Shown here: piece by piece, positions 31,992-43,986 of the stretch
Numbering within the stretch: position 1 is the first letter of the stretch
Layout of the letters: every line of letters begins with the position of its first letter
Source: Laccaria trichodermophora
Lineage: Eukaryota > Basidiomycota > Agaricomycetes > Agaricales > Hydnangiaceae
Length of the DNA: 64,000 nt
Reading direction: 5' to 3'
Assembly (NCBI GenBank): GCA_018417955.1
Contig: JACTVC010000010.1
Span: forward strand, 694,763 to 758,762
Notes under the pieces: model-generated
Databases searched by the model: none
The model's input: the letters and a program-made list of their open reading frames with translations, nothing else
What the model was told of the DNA's origin: nothing
Program-made: the position numbers and the translations under genes

Positions 31992-32224
31992 TCCAGGCCG
32001 TTGTTGAGCAAATTGATTGCAAGTTGAAGTTACAAACGGAAAGGCCCATATATCACGTGGCTTCGTTGTGATCCGTTCTTCGGTTTCGGGCCGGGTTAGC
32101 CAAACTTTTGTAATCAAAGCCATAAAGTTGACTGAACTTTCTTAGGTACTATGAGGTCAAAAAACGGATTGTATGTAAAGGCGTCTCAACAAACGGTAAC
32201 TGGTAGAAGCCATACCCCACAGAT

Positions 32225-34474
32225 TCAGGATGGACAGACGTTCTCCTGACAGTGTTCGCAACTACACCTTTTATCATCCAATACATCGGTGATAATGTCG
32301 ATCTCCCCATCGAGTTGGGCAGCTTCGCTTTCCGGCAGAGTCAGTGAGCGGCCTCTCTCCCCGTGGATATGCCAAGCGTCTATGTCCGTCCCCCAGTAGC
32401 TGTCCGGATAGTTTCCGTGATCTTTCATCTTGTCTGGATTTCTGCTTGGCCATCCTGCGCCATCCTGCGCCGATCGTTTGCGGTTGATTCTCAGAATCTC
32501 GTCGAACCAGCCCCTTCCACCAAACCAGTCCACAGCCACATTGTCAGATTGGGGCACGACAATATTCTCCGGAGTCAGGGGGTGAAATCGGCATATGTTT
32601 CGTATCCGGATCGACACTCCATTTGTTTATAATTGCTCGAATCTTCCGGTGACATGTCGCTCCGCTCGTAGTGAAATCTATGCAAGAGCGATTTTACGTC
32701 TTTTGGTCTCATTCTCCAATGTGCGGGTACTGGCGCTGCCTGACGGGTAGATCGAATATGATAAACATGACTGCAGAATGAAAGGAAATACCTGGGGTAC
32801 TGAAGCAAAGGATTCCAAATGAGGAAAAACATAACAAAACGCGTCTAACAAGGGCCAACCTGGTAAGGAGCAGGCGTCCGTAGCAGATCCTTTGTTGGTT
32901 AGTCTCATGACAGTGCTCCCCGGAGCTTGGGGTCCCAGCTTGATAGGGACGACCTTAACCACGTAGTACTTCTTGTCCTTCAACCGTGTTTGAAGAACGA
33001 TGGCAGGCCTCCTTTTAGTCATCAAGTAGTCGCCTGAGAGGTCTGGGTCATGCCAGTAAGAAGCATCGGCTTGACAACTATGTCCTTCAATAGTGAACCT
33101 GGAGAGTACTTGCACGTATACAAGCTGTCCCAGGCGGACAACGCAAGGAGGAATTGATGGCCTTAAGCTGGGTGTCGGCGTAGGCGCTATAAAGTTCAGT
33201 CAGCAGATTACTCGCGAGATGGGTCTCAACATAAGTACGGATTAGTTTCGCATTCCCTGCGACAGTCCAGTCTATGTCATCGGTGAGGCTGTATCCATGA
33301 TCACAGGATACTTTTTGAAACGCCGAACGCCAGCCATCGTAATCAAAGTTGTCGCGAAATGAGAGGCTACGAACGGAATCAAGAAGGTGACCGAAAGAGG
33401 CTGGGTGGCTTCCAGCTAACATTGAGCCAGTCCAAGTTATCTTTTTCTGTCGGACTTGAGCTGCCCTGCCAGCAAGAGTTCCGTGAGTACTACGTAAGTA
33501 ACGTCGCCAAGGAAGGTCGCCTCGCAAGAAAAATAGCAGCAGATATGACAAAGATTCCAAGTCATCACGAAGACCGAGCTCTGCCACAAACCAAATATAA
33601 ATCTCAGAAATGGTTCAATGTTGAAAAATATTGGGTATGCACCGTAGCCGAGGTGAGCATGCAAACTGGCCCAATCCAAAGTTCCCACTACACAGTAGGC
33701 TTCCTTGGGAGAAGTGTGCCGGATGGATTCGCCAGGTATAAAAAGTCGCGCAATCCCGAAATCGATGAGACGAAGTTGATTGTTAAAACCGATGAGGATG
33801 TTACTTGGCTTGATGTCTCGGTGGATTATTCCATGTGCGTGAATGTGGCCTAAGGCGGACAGCTAGGTAATATCATTGAGCCTATTATTGAACAAGATAG
33901 GTGATAGCTACCTCACCATCTGATTAGCGATAGACAATACAGCCCTGAGAGAAAATGCATGGTCCTTGTGAAGATCTTCCAGGCTCGACGCGAGAAGTTC
34001 CATGGCAAGATAATCAAAATGTGGGAATCGGCCATAACCATATACGCTTGGGATCGCAGGATGGCCTCGCAGGAGCTGCAGGACTCGTGCTTCATGTTTC
34101 AGGGATGGCCGCTTGACTCTTCGAGACGTTCGCGACTTCTTTAATGCAAGTACGAGCTGAGTGCTTTCATCTAAGCGAGTCGTGGCATGATAAACCACCC
34201 CCTGCACATGATGAATATTTGTCACCACTTCGATTTCAAACGTTTGGCTCACATAGGCGCCGGACCCAAGTAACTTGTCTACTTTGAGCGAGGGCATGGC
34301 TTTAACAGGTTTTTTTCCGTCGAAGGAACTGGCAAGGGCGTCATTGGGTGATTTCTGGGTGGGAGAGGATAGACTTGTAAGACCCTCTATGGGTTCTGCT
34401 TCATATCGAATTCGCATCACTGGGCTGTCGAGATTCTGCTCCATAGAGGGACCGTTTGAGTGAGACGCCAACAC
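32225..34474 (-). CDS. CK1-like protein kinase with a fungal C-terminal domain, apparently frameshifted
   Basis: Kinase exons: 34474-34253, 34201-33917, 33862-33643 and from 33580. Motifs: GSGAY then GVVYHATT (P-loop), LALKKSRTS (VAIK-like lysine), HGIIHRDIKPSNIL (catalytic loop), LRLIDFGIA (DFG) and TLDWASLHAHLG, the CK1-style replacement of APE. A second conserved region follows: VRLGQLVYVQVL, YYVVKVVPIKLGPQAP, FCYVFPHLESFA, TPENIVVPQSDNVAVDWFGG, DSYWGTDIDAWHIHGERGRS. The join needs either a 25-nt intron (33211-33187) or is a gene boundary. In the C-terminal part, ETYADFT and PLTPENI are in different frames across CCCCC (minus strand of about 32579-32583), which looks like a one-base loss. 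Hence kinase certain; intactness and one-gene status uncertain. Confidence 0.68.
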
Positions 34475-35510
34475 CTAGAAATTGAAGTTTGGCGTAAGGA
34501 GTATGAACTTTCTGAGACTCAGTTGAGTCAAATATGTGGTTTCATCGAAGTTTGAAATAGTTACATAGCTCTGATGCCAGCCGATTCGCCTATTCTTGTT
34601 GTCCTCCCATCGTGAAAACTTCTCAATGAGAAGATAAACTTCAACATATGCGGATTATGAGGTCGCAACTTACTTAAGTATATGCCAACCAAATGCCAAC
34701 CTCCAAACTCATGACAAAAGTCTCCTAGTTTTTCAGCAAATTTCACTATCTTAGGTTGACGCGTCCCGAAATCTACATGCATCAGCAGCACTCTTGCAAT
34801 TGCTAGAAGGTGTTTTGTCCAGAGAGAGGAGGCGAAAAATCTATGTAAGTTCTTCAATTCTCCATCAACCGCGTTCATTCTGGACTTACATTCAACGCTG
34901 AGGTGTACCGAAACTGCCATATCCATGGCGGGAGGCTTTGTTCCACTAGTTTTCTCTTTGTTCAGAGGATGGAGGAATACATGTGATGTTGATGTGAGGT
35001 AAGTCGCTCAATTCTTCACTGACCCCGTTCAGTCTGGGCTCACGTTTCTAACATACACCTTCTAAGACGAGAGGCTGCGCTTTGACGGTTTTCTTATTAG
35101 AAGACATTTTGTCCAGAGGGGAGGACAGGTAAGTCCCCAGTCTTTTACCAATGCTCGTCAATAGGCTTCAATTAAATGCCCAGATGCGTCAAAGTTGCAG
35201 ATGGGAGGCCGCGCCGCAGATGCAGGTTGCCGATGGCGCCTTACATAAAAACTTTATAGCCCTGATGGTGGTCACATTTTTTTGGAGAAAGAATGAGATA
35301 AGGATAACAAAAACTTTTACGTGAAGCATGAATAAGAGGGAGGGCAAAGAAAACTAACCAGAGAAATAATATAAATAGCGTCAGCACAGAATAACGTTGG
35401 AGCTCCTAATACACTTCAAAGTTCGAGGCAACAAATTCAAACCTGTGAATTCTAATTAGTGCTTGGCTGCCGCTGCGGACGCTTGAGTATGCTGTACGAC
35501 GAATTAGTAC
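34475..35510. other. Non-coding stretch with a degenerate ~150-bp tandem repeat
   Basis: No supported gene. Three diverged units share TTTGT(C/T)CAGAG followed by a purine run (at 34814, 34957 and 35110) and then GTAAGT (about 34846, 34997, 35130). A shared block CCGCGTTCATTCTGG / CCCCGTTCAGTCTGG also recurs. It may be a decayed multi-exon gene on the plus strand or a simple tandem duplication. A minus-strand frame at 34561-34926 has no recognisable domain. Confidence 0.45.
34780..35140. repeat. Degenerate tandem repeat, period about 143-153 bp, three units
   Basis: Anchors TTTGTCCAGAG (34814), TTTGTTCAGAG (34957) and TTTGTCCAGAG (35110). Each is followed downstream by a consensus-like splice donor GTAAGT. 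Identity between units is moderate. Confidence 0.5.
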
Positions 35511-38268
35511 TCAGTTCTCGTGGAAGGCGATTGATTCTGCAACACGCACAAGATATGACATAAGCTGTTGATATTGTGCCGCATTGGCAGGCGTTGAGCC
35601 TGGGCCTAGAGGTGGGGGTGTATTTTGTGCTGGAGGCACCCCATACTGGGGCCCAGATAGTAGTTGCTGTTGTTGCTGTTGCTGGGTAGCTTGAAGGAGC
35701 GCGAGGATATTGGGCGGAAGTCCATTTAGCGCAGGATTCGAGTGTGCTTGACCTGACTGTGGGGCTGTCGGTGGAGGCTGTTGATGAACCCCACCATATG
35801 AACTATTTGGTGGGTACGTAAGTGCTGACGAGGGTGGTTGAGAATAGTATGGTGTTGAGTTGGGTGGTGCGGGCATCGGCGCTGATGATGGTGGGGGTAA
35901 CTGTGCGGAAGACCCACTAGTTGGAGTGGGCCCTGTCGGGGGTTGCTTAAGAGCAGCTAAAAGCTAGATGTAGGGCGTTTTAACAAATACAAAATTTGAG
36001 ACCACTGGTTTTCCTGACCTGTTGTACTTTGCGTGCCTGCTCTAATCGATCATCGACCGGCTAGATAGGTTTGTTAGTAATGCGTTGAAATGATGCAGAA
36101 GGAAGACATACGGCAGCTGCAGCGGCGGGCTGCGCAGGTGGTGGGGGGGCAGGTTGCGAAATACTTTGTGGTGGCATACCATAGCCACCTGGGGTGTTTC
36201 CATATGCGGGAGCGGGACCTCCGTAACCGCCTCGAGAATTGTCATACCTATCGTTGTATCCACCGCCTGCACGACCACCCCGACCGCTTATGTCATCCTC
36301 GTATCGTCCTCCTCGTCCTCTTGATTCACGATCCATGCGGCCATGATCTCCTTCTCCTCGACGGTCGTAATCTTCGTCGAACCCTCGACCTCGACCCCGG
36401 CCTCTTCCACCTCGTCCTCTCCCACCCCTCATTCCGCGACCGCCTTCCTCCCAATTCCGGCCACCTCGTTCCCTATCAACACTAAAATTAGAGTGCACGC
36501 TTGAAGCGTGTTTTGGATCACTCACGGTGGCCCCCCTGCGTTGCCGTCGTTTACATCCCAAGCGAAAACGATGTCCATTACCCCGTCTTGTAAACCCTGA
36601 TGACGCAGACGGTCGAAAGCATCGTCACAAGCCTGGAAGGATGTTATATGACTGATTGTTTGGCAGAACGAAAAGGAAGGCACTTACGCGAGTGTCGTAA
36701 AACTCCACGTATCGAGAACTGTGGCAATATATATGGACTTGCTTTGGTTTGATAACAATAGCAACTTACTCAGGCCGCTCCCCAACAGGTCTAACTGATT
36801 TTACATCTCCAAATTGTTGGAATTTCCTTCGAACCTCATTGTCATCAATAGGTTGGCCTGAACCTCGGAGCGTAACTTGAAGAGTTCCTTGGAATTGCTG
36901 TGTGGGCGCCTGATTATTGTCTAGATGAAGGTGATGACGCTTGACCAAACCTGATTCTTTTCACGATCCTGTCCTCTTTGATCATCACGCGGAAGAGAAT
37001 AATGCACATCAATCTGACGAAAAGAACAAACGATGGGTGGTAAGGCTATTTTCGTGCAGTTCTCAAAACTCACAGGTCGCCCACTGATCTCTGATCCTTG
37101 TAGTCGATCTCGAGCCCGCTCTGCTGCGCGCAAGTCAAACTAATTCGCGTCCACGTGTTGTCAACATTCACAGCCTCGCCTAAGAGTCTCATGCAAACTC
37201 ACGTAAGTTACAAATACCATTCCTCTTGTTGAAATCAGATCGAAAAAGGTTTTTATTTCTCCATGTTCTTCAAACTGGCGGCGAACATCATCACTGTTCG
37301 TTTCATACTGCGACAAGAGTCAGTTACTTGTTTCACTTGCTAGCATCCAAAGAATAGACTCTTCGTTGTTCTACGACGGATACTCGCCTTAATATTGCGA
37401 ATAAACAAGGTACGACAGGGACGTTCGCGCTGTATCCGTTCTTCAATGATGGAGTCGTGCACCTTATCATCCCGTTCCTTTCTAACTGGGCGGCGAGCGC
37501 GGTCGTAATCGTTCTCGCCATCGAAGTTTGCACCTGCACCGTCTAACACGGAAGGAATGACACGAGTGAGAAACTTTCACGACACAAACAGAAAATAGGA
37601 CCAAAGGCAAGAGGACGTAGCAAGCGGGATTGCACGCGGAGGGAGGCAAAAACACTCAAGAAACTCGACGTCTCAAAAGGCGGATTAACTTTGACCGAGT
37701 CAGGCGCTTCAAAAAAAACGGAAACGACGTCGTTGATATTCACCACACGGCTTTCGCTACGTGATAGCTTAAGCTGAGCGGGTCTGCAACCAGGAGTAAC
37801 GTTTGCCACTTTCCGCGTGCCTCAACTGGCATTTTCAAAAGGCTGATATTACGAAATTTCCCTTGATGGAACGATTATGTTCAGTCTTAACTCGAGCGCA
37901 CCTTCGAATTTGGCATAACCTTGGTTATATGATGGCTGAGGAGCAGCATACTGAGCGACGTGCGGAGCAGACGCATACTCGTTATGTTGATAGTACGGAT
38001 GTTGAGAGAGAGACTGATCGTAATCAGTATAGGGCCCCATATCGGTTTGGGCATGGTCATAGACGCTGTGGTCGTTCATGGAACCATCATATTGACCATA
38101 TCCTCCTCGACCACGATTGAACGGCGGTGCACCCCTCCCACGAAAAGGTGCACCGCCTCTGTCTTGATGACGATGAGATCTGTCGGGACCTGGACCAGAA
38201 GGAGAGCTGCCTTTGCGGGGAGGAGGGCCATTGTCGAAACTTCCACCGTATGGATGATGACGATTCAT
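35511..38268 (-). CDS. Two-RRM RNA-binding protein, Mei2-like
   Basis: Starts at the ATG 38268-38266 and ends at 35511. N-terminus: Gly/Arg/Pro-rich (PFRGRGAPPFNRGRGGYGQY). RRM1: CRTLFIRNIK, YETNSDDVRRQFEEHGEIKT, RGMVFVTYFDLRAAERAR, IDVHYSLPRDD. RRM2: GTLQVTLRGSGQPIDDNEVR, KFQQFGDVKSVRP, RYVEFYDTRACDDAFDRL. An RGG-rich region and a Pro/Gln-rich tail with a Q run (ATQQQQQQQLLSG) follow. Known exons include 38268-37912, 37542-37388, 37307-37203 and 37139 onward. Intron 1 (37911-37543) is long for this genome at 369 nt. Intron 2 (37387-37308) begins GCGAGT, a GC-AG intron inside RRM1. RRM order and the HYSLP ending resemble Mei2 and Mei2-like regulators of meiotic or developmental RNAs; the exact orthologue is not certain. 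Confidence 0.8.
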
Positions 38269-38529
38269 GGTTTCTTAAAGATACAAGTCTCGGAGGATAT
38301 CGCTTTTGAAAAGGGGTCGTAGCCGGGATAGGCCTGGATCAGGACCAGTTTAAGAGCTTAGGAAGAGCTTAGATACTCAGACTCAGTGCTGATGATGAGG
38401 GAGACGCACTAGAGATGCGAACAGTTGTCGGAAAATTGAACGACAACCTCGGAAATAGCCGTACTTGACACTTCGCACTGCACTCCGCCAGTTGCAGACT
38501 TACTTACAGTATCACCACCTCCAAACACT
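38269..38529. promoter_or_regulatory. Shared divergent promoter region of the RRM gene and Rab5
   Basis: 261 bases separate the minus-strand ATG at 38268 from the plus-strand ATG at 38530, so both promoters must lie here or overlap. No TATA box stands out. Confidence 0.5.
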
Positions 38530-39512
38530 ATGTCCAAGCAGTTTCAATTCAAACTTGTTCTTTTAGGTACGTCTCTTGCTCGTCGTCGACTGACAACGCC
38601 CAACCTCAAATCTCTCAGGTGAATCAGCCGTTGGAAAGTCCAGGTACGTCACCAACCCATCACTCACTCCAACCCACTCATATCTGCTCAGCTTAGTTCT
38701 ACGTTTCGTGAAAGACCAGTTTGACGACTACAGAGAGAGTACCATCGGTGGTCCGTATCACACTTCATTTACCTTTCTCCATCTCACTTTGAATTAGCCG
38801 CGTTCTTGACCCAGACTGTCACGCTCGACGATCAAACTACAGTCAAGTTCGAAATATGGTACACGACATCTCCACTCCAACCATTTCCCCACTCATACCT
38901 ACGTTTATACAGGGATACCGCTGGGCAAGAACGATACAAGGTAAGTCCACTATTGCCTGGATTTATGCCAAGCTAACCTTATCATCCGCAGTCCCTCGTA
39001 TGCACCCATTCTCTTCCACCCACTTCGCTACGTGTTTACATCAACATAGGCACCAATGTATTACCGGAATGCCAACTGTGCTGTCGTCGTTTATGATATC
39101 ACACAAACCGCATCTCTTGAGAAGGCTCGCACCTGGATCCGGGAACTTCAACGTCAAGCAGATCCTTCCATAGTGATCGCCCTCTGTGGAAACAAATCAG
39201 ATCTAGCAGCCCGACGTCAAGTAACGGAAGAGGAAGCAAAGAAATATGCCGACGAGGAAGGTCTCATGTGGGCGGAAACCAGCGCAAAGACAGGCGAGGG
39301 AGTTTCAGAGATCTTTACTGCCATCGGTAAGCGACGTCCATAAATTCAGTAAACCCATATCTAAATTTTTGCCTTCAGCAAAGAAGCTTCCCTTGACAGC
39401 ACCTCCTTCTGCCCGGGCTGGTGGGCCTGGGCGTACAGGACCAGCGAGAGCCGGAGTTGATCTCAACAAGCAATCGACTGCTCAAGGTCAGCAAGAGGCT
39501 TGCAACTGTTGA
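38530..39512 (+). CDS. YPT5: Rab5-type small GTPase
   Basis: Exons 38530-38566, 38619-38643, 38692-38750, 38798-38858, 38913-38940, 38992-38997, 39050-39326, 39379-39512 (627 nt, 208 aa). All G motifs are present: GESAVGKSS (P-loop), STIGAAF (switch I), [20 protein letters not shown] (switch II, Rab5-specific), GNKSDLA and ETSAKTGEG. The C-terminus CNC carries two cysteines for geranylgeranylation. Exon 6 is only 6 nt (TCCCTC, coding Ser-Leu of the KSLAP motif), supported by the exact conserved residues it supplies. Rab5/Vps21 directs early endosome fusion and traffic to the vacuole. High confidence. Confidence 0.95.
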
Positions 39513-39834
39513 TCTTCCTCCCTTCTAGACCCGTCGTTTCTTCAGCGGCTCTTCTGCGTCATGCTCTTCATTCATCGTCACGATTACACACGGGCTTCGT
39601 TTGCTTACCTTGTAACCTACTACATACTCCATTTTTGTCACATTTTCTTTGGCTCTTTGGACCTTTGGGATATACATATTTTATCTGCATGTGAAAGTAT
39701 TTTACGGAAGCAGGCAATCTCCCAGCTGCCAGAGTGTCAAGCATCAATATACGAAATAATACATTACGAGTAAGATTCCAGGTAAGTAGATCTTCACAGC
39801 AAATATGAAAAACAATAGTACGGTTAAAATACCT
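39513..39834. other. Convergent 3' region between Rab5 and the RasGEF gene
   Basis: 322 bases, T-rich, holding the 3' ends of two convergent genes. Nothing else is supported. Confidence 0.5.
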
Positions 39835-42302
39835 TTAAAATCCAGCTGCCTCTAATCCCTTCCGTATATCGGCGTGGGCAAGTTCTGACTGTTGAACTCG
39901 TTGACTCGTCTTCCAAAACCAGGTCTGTTCCTTCGAGATCCCTTCCTCCAGGTGGTTCTGGATGAATGTAGTCGTCGGTTGGCTGAAGGGAATATCATAC
40001 GGATGTTTCTGATGCTTGAGCATCGTCGACATTGTTTCATACCACCTCTGCCGTTGCAGGAAGCAAAATCGCCCTGGCGGATCACTAAACTGTTCCCGTA
40101 TCCGAACAATGTCCGCCAAAAACATGCCCACGAACGGCACACATGGACCCTCGATAGTCTGCAAGAGGTTACGGTAACCTGCAAAGCCGCCACTAGGATC
40201 GTTGAACCGTAGGAGAACATCAAGATGTGACTTCCGACCCACGTGAGCCCAGGTGAAATGTAATTGAGTTATGACGACGCTAGAAAGCGCGATGATGATA
40301 GCACTCATAGAAGCAATGTTATTCAACTGCCGGGATTTCTACATTTGTGGAAAATCAGCCACCGAAACACACATCCCAAGGAACAAGCGATACGCACCTC
40401 TGCAACTTTGATCCAAAAATCTATTGTATCAGCGCGTTTTACCAACATTCCGTTACTTAGGATGCTCGATTTCACCCAAGCTCCCACTTTATCATGTGTG
40501 CTGCAAAAGGCGTTCAGTTTCGCTACTTCATCCCCAGTCTGGGTTTTTGCGTATGCGAGGCATTCTTGGCTTGACACCCTGGCATAAAGCTGGAACTCTA
40601 GAAGCGCGAGCTGCTCGGCGACGTCGATGTAGTCCATCTTCAACAGGTCGTTCTTGTACGCCTTGGATTTGCGAGGTTTACGAGGAGAAACAAGAAGTGT
40701 AGCGCTATGGGGTACCGAAAACGTCTATTGCAGATTTCCATCAGCTTGTTGTGACTTGAATGATAATTGAAAAAGCATTACCAGGTGTTCAATTTTCTGA
40801 AGAATATTGCTTGCTTCCTCTGGAAACACCGGGGTAACAGATGAAAGAAGGAAATCGGTTAGATGTCGCGCAATGTGGGGCTCTTCTTCCAGCAAATGAT
40901 GTTGCTCCAACCAGGCGATGAATAAATCAAGAACTCGTTTTCGTGTTGGTAGAAGATACCTTGATTTCCAATCCCCAACATCGGCCGGCGATAAATTCTT
41001 TGGTGGACTCATCCGAAACCTTTCTACGAGCAGATCAAAAAGAATGACTGGAGTAGTGATTGTCCTGAATGTTGCGAGAAACATAGTTGAAAAAGGGACT
41101 GCTTCGTTTGAGTCTAAACTCCACAGCACGCAGGAAAAATAAATAAGATGCGCACCGGATAGGTCCTGGGCAATGGATTCAGTTGTAAGTTTTTCGATCA
41201 TTGCGACCAGCGTTCCTGAGCGGACATTGCCATCACAGTCCAAGTCAAGCTGATCAGAATGGGTCGACCGTAGATATCGGGGTATGTTCCCAACAAGCTG
41301 AAAGGAACTGTTGGGAAATCGTGCATCGTGACTTTCATTCCTGCGTCTAACCTTACTGGAACGAGAATGTTGAGAAATGACTTCGGAAGAACAAGCGATG
41401 TCGGGGCTTGCGATTCTATCAGTCCCCCCAGTGTTGGTAGGTCCCAGAACCATTGATAGTTCCGAAAGTGTGGTATGGTCATCTAGCGTAATTTGGTGCC
41501 GCCGCAGACTCCTACTGGAGAACAAGCCGGCACGAGGGCGGTTCTCCACTTGGTCTGTTGATAGGAGGGATGCGTACTCGTTTAATGGTGCAGATCGCAA
41601 AGGAGGCTGTGGCATTGGTGCGGATGGAGAAGGTGGTGGTTGGGGCCCTATTGGTTGGGGAGGGAGTGCCAACGAGTTATGTTTCAGGGTTTCACAGGGA
41701 TGTAGATCATCTTGAGGCTGTTGGAGGGCGTGATGAGAGGGTAGCAAGGGTGAAGAGGCACGCCTCTGTATACCAGGTTGTTAAGTACGAACGGGTGGAT
41801 CGACTGTGGGTAAACGTACCCTTTCCTCGGGTCTCCGACGGTGGGTTGACGAAGACAGCACTCCCGGTTCGTGGAGTTGCGACACGGGGGCGGGATTGCT
41901 AAGGTTCTCCGCTTCGTATTCGTAGATCCGTGATTCCTCACACACCCTACGTAACCGCTCTGCCATTTCCTTCGCGAGTGGGATAACAAATGCTTCAGGT
42001 ATCCAGCCGACTACATCCCCGTTCTTTCGCATGGCAGCCCACCAGCCCGTTGTTTCCTGCTTCACCACTTCCAAAATCTCACTTTTACGGAACGGAAGCA
42101 AGTCAGGTCCATCGGAGTCGAAGTCGTAGAGACAGAGGACGGAACAGATAATGACCCCTGGGCTACTGGCCGGGGTCGTACCCGCACTGCCTATACCAAT
42201 GCGTGACGAACAAGGCGAGACCATTAGAATCGGTGATTCTGAGTTACATGAGGAGGGTTCAATATTGAGACGAAGCGACTGTCGAAGTGAGTTCGATCTC
42301 AT
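39835..42302 (-). CDS. CDC25: SH3-domain Ras guanine nucleotide exchange factor (Cdc25 type)
   Basis: Exons 42302-41820, 41765-40782, 40724-40398, 40338-39835 (2298 nt, 765 aa). An SH3 domain lies at about residues 53-107 (VLCLYDFDSDGPDLLPFRKS, TTGWWAAMRKNGDVVGWIPE). A Ser/Pro-rich linker follows, then the RasGEF N-terminal module (GNVRSGTLVAMIEKLT, FSTMFLATFRTITTPVILFD) and the catalytic domain (YIDVAEQLALLEFQLYARVS, LNNIASMSAIIIALSSVVIT, VPFVGMFLADIVRI). The ATG at 42302 is the first in frame. SH3 plus RasGEF_N plus catalytic domain is the known plan of fungal Cdc25, which loads GTP on Ras at the plasma membrane to drive cAMP signalling. Agarics may have more than one such factor, so the symbol is by type. 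Confidence 0.9.
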
Positions 42303-42712
42303 ACAAGGGCGGAGCGCAACGACGAAGGGGAGAGCAGGGCTAGAGTAGCAAGGGAACAAAGGAGCGAATTGCTCGACGTGAGCGATGTCAAGCTAGTTAC
42401 TATTGAGTATTATTGAAATCATCCATCAACCCCGTTTGATTTTGATCTACGACTTCATGATTCATCACACGACCTCCTGAGCGTTGATCTCGATTCACCA
42501 AAATATTTCCCCGATTACTCGGAAGAATATCTATCAGATATCTGTATGCTCGCTGACAAGTGTTGCGCTGGGCTTGCAGCAGCGGAGGAAGTGGGATATT
42601 GGGTGTTGGTTTCTGTATGCAGTTGATGATCAACGCCCACTGTTTATAGCATCGTTGGGCGCAGTGACCACTCTTTTACCAGAACCAGATCGGAAAGTCT
42701 CTACACAATTCC
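42303..42712. promoter_or_regulatory. Divergent promoter region of the RasGEF and IST1 genes
   Basis: 410 bases between two start codons pointing away from each other. No exon or clear TATA box. Function inferred from position only. Confidence 0.45.
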
Positions 42713-43986
42713 ATGCCGCTGTGGAACGCCCCCAAGGCCAAGGTGCGTGCACCAAACTTACTTACGATTGTAACAGACCCTGATCTTTCCACCACAAGGT
42801 GCAACTTCGGTAATATTCAGAAGGTTCAGCTCAGAACGAGCTTCTCATCTATGCACCTTGATTGTAGGCTCTCCGTTCAACGTTTAAGAACTCTACAGCA
42901 AAAGAAGGAGGCTCAAGCAAAGGCGTCTCGTCGTGACATTGCTTTTCTTCTAGAGAAAGGCAAGATTGAAACGGCCCGCGTCAAGGTCGAGACCAGTGCG
43001 TCTAGAGATTGATGACACCGCAATCCCACTTCATCAACAGCACGAAAATCTCTCCTGTCGAACAGTCATCAATGAAGATATCCATGTGGAACTGTTAGAG
43101 TTGCTGGAACTCTACTGTGAATTACTGCTGGCAAGATTTGGCTTGCTTGACCAACTGTAAGCACCTCTCCTTACTATTTTTTCATGTTCTTATTGATAAA
43201 CTCTGCCTTGAAGTACACGAGAACCAGATCTAGGCATTTTTTTTGTCACTTTGTCCACTTAACGTGACCGCAACTGTCAATAGGAGTTAGCGAAGGCGTT
43301 TGCGCCATTATCCATGCTGCTCCTCGGACAGAACTCAAAGGTTATAATTGCCTACTACCCATTACCATCTCCAGATCTCACCGTGAGATGCAGAGCTCCA
43401 CATTCTCCGTGATATTCTCATGCACAAGTATGGCCGTGAATTCTCAGTTGCGGTGATGGAGAATCGGGACGGTGTCGTCAGTGAGCGTGTAAGATGACAC
43501 TGCCCATAATGGGACTGACCAGGCAATCTGACAATCTTTATGTAAATCAACAGGTGGTCCGGAAACTTTCAGTCGCCACACCCTCAACGGATCTGGTCAA
43601 CGCATACCTGGCTGAAATTGCAAAGGCATACGGCGTTGCATGGTCATCGCCGACTTTGCCAGGTGGAGATGATGCGGGAGGTGGGGAGAAGGTCAGTCAG
43701 GCAAGGTTGACCGTTTTCTGTATGTATGTTGTTGACTCTCGCGCTGCGACGGGGGTAACAGGGACCTGCAATTGACGCAAGTACAACTGAGGTTTCTTCT
43801 AAATCGGAATCAGGATCTGGATTGAGCCTTCCTGAAATTCCAACGGATGAGAAGCCTTGGACTGTAAAGCCACCGACCTCAGACGCTAGGACAGTCAATG
43901 ATTCGACAAGCCCTCCGGCTGCTGGAAAAGTCAAGGATGAATTTGAAGCCCTTGCTGACCGGTTTGCGGCTCTCAAAAAACGCTAG
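42713..43986 (+). CDS. IST1: IST1-like ESCRT-III regulator
   Basis: The protein begins MPLWNAPKAK, VQLR, LSVQRLRTLQQKKEAQAKAS, RRDIAFLLEKGKIETARVKV: the helical hairpin of IST1/CHMP folds. Later parts include INEDIHVELLELLELYCELL, SEGVCAIIHAAPRTELK, DILMHKYGREFSVAVMENRD and DLVNAYLAEIAKAYGV. A Ser/Pro linker leads to the C-terminal FEALADRFAALKKR, which fits a MIT-interacting motif that binds Vps4. Exon 2 is only 11 nt (42799-42809). The stop is TAG at 43984-43986. IST1 tunes Vps4 and ESCRT-III in endosomal sorting, which fits the function of the nearby Rab5 but implies no operon-like link. Confidence 0.88.
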
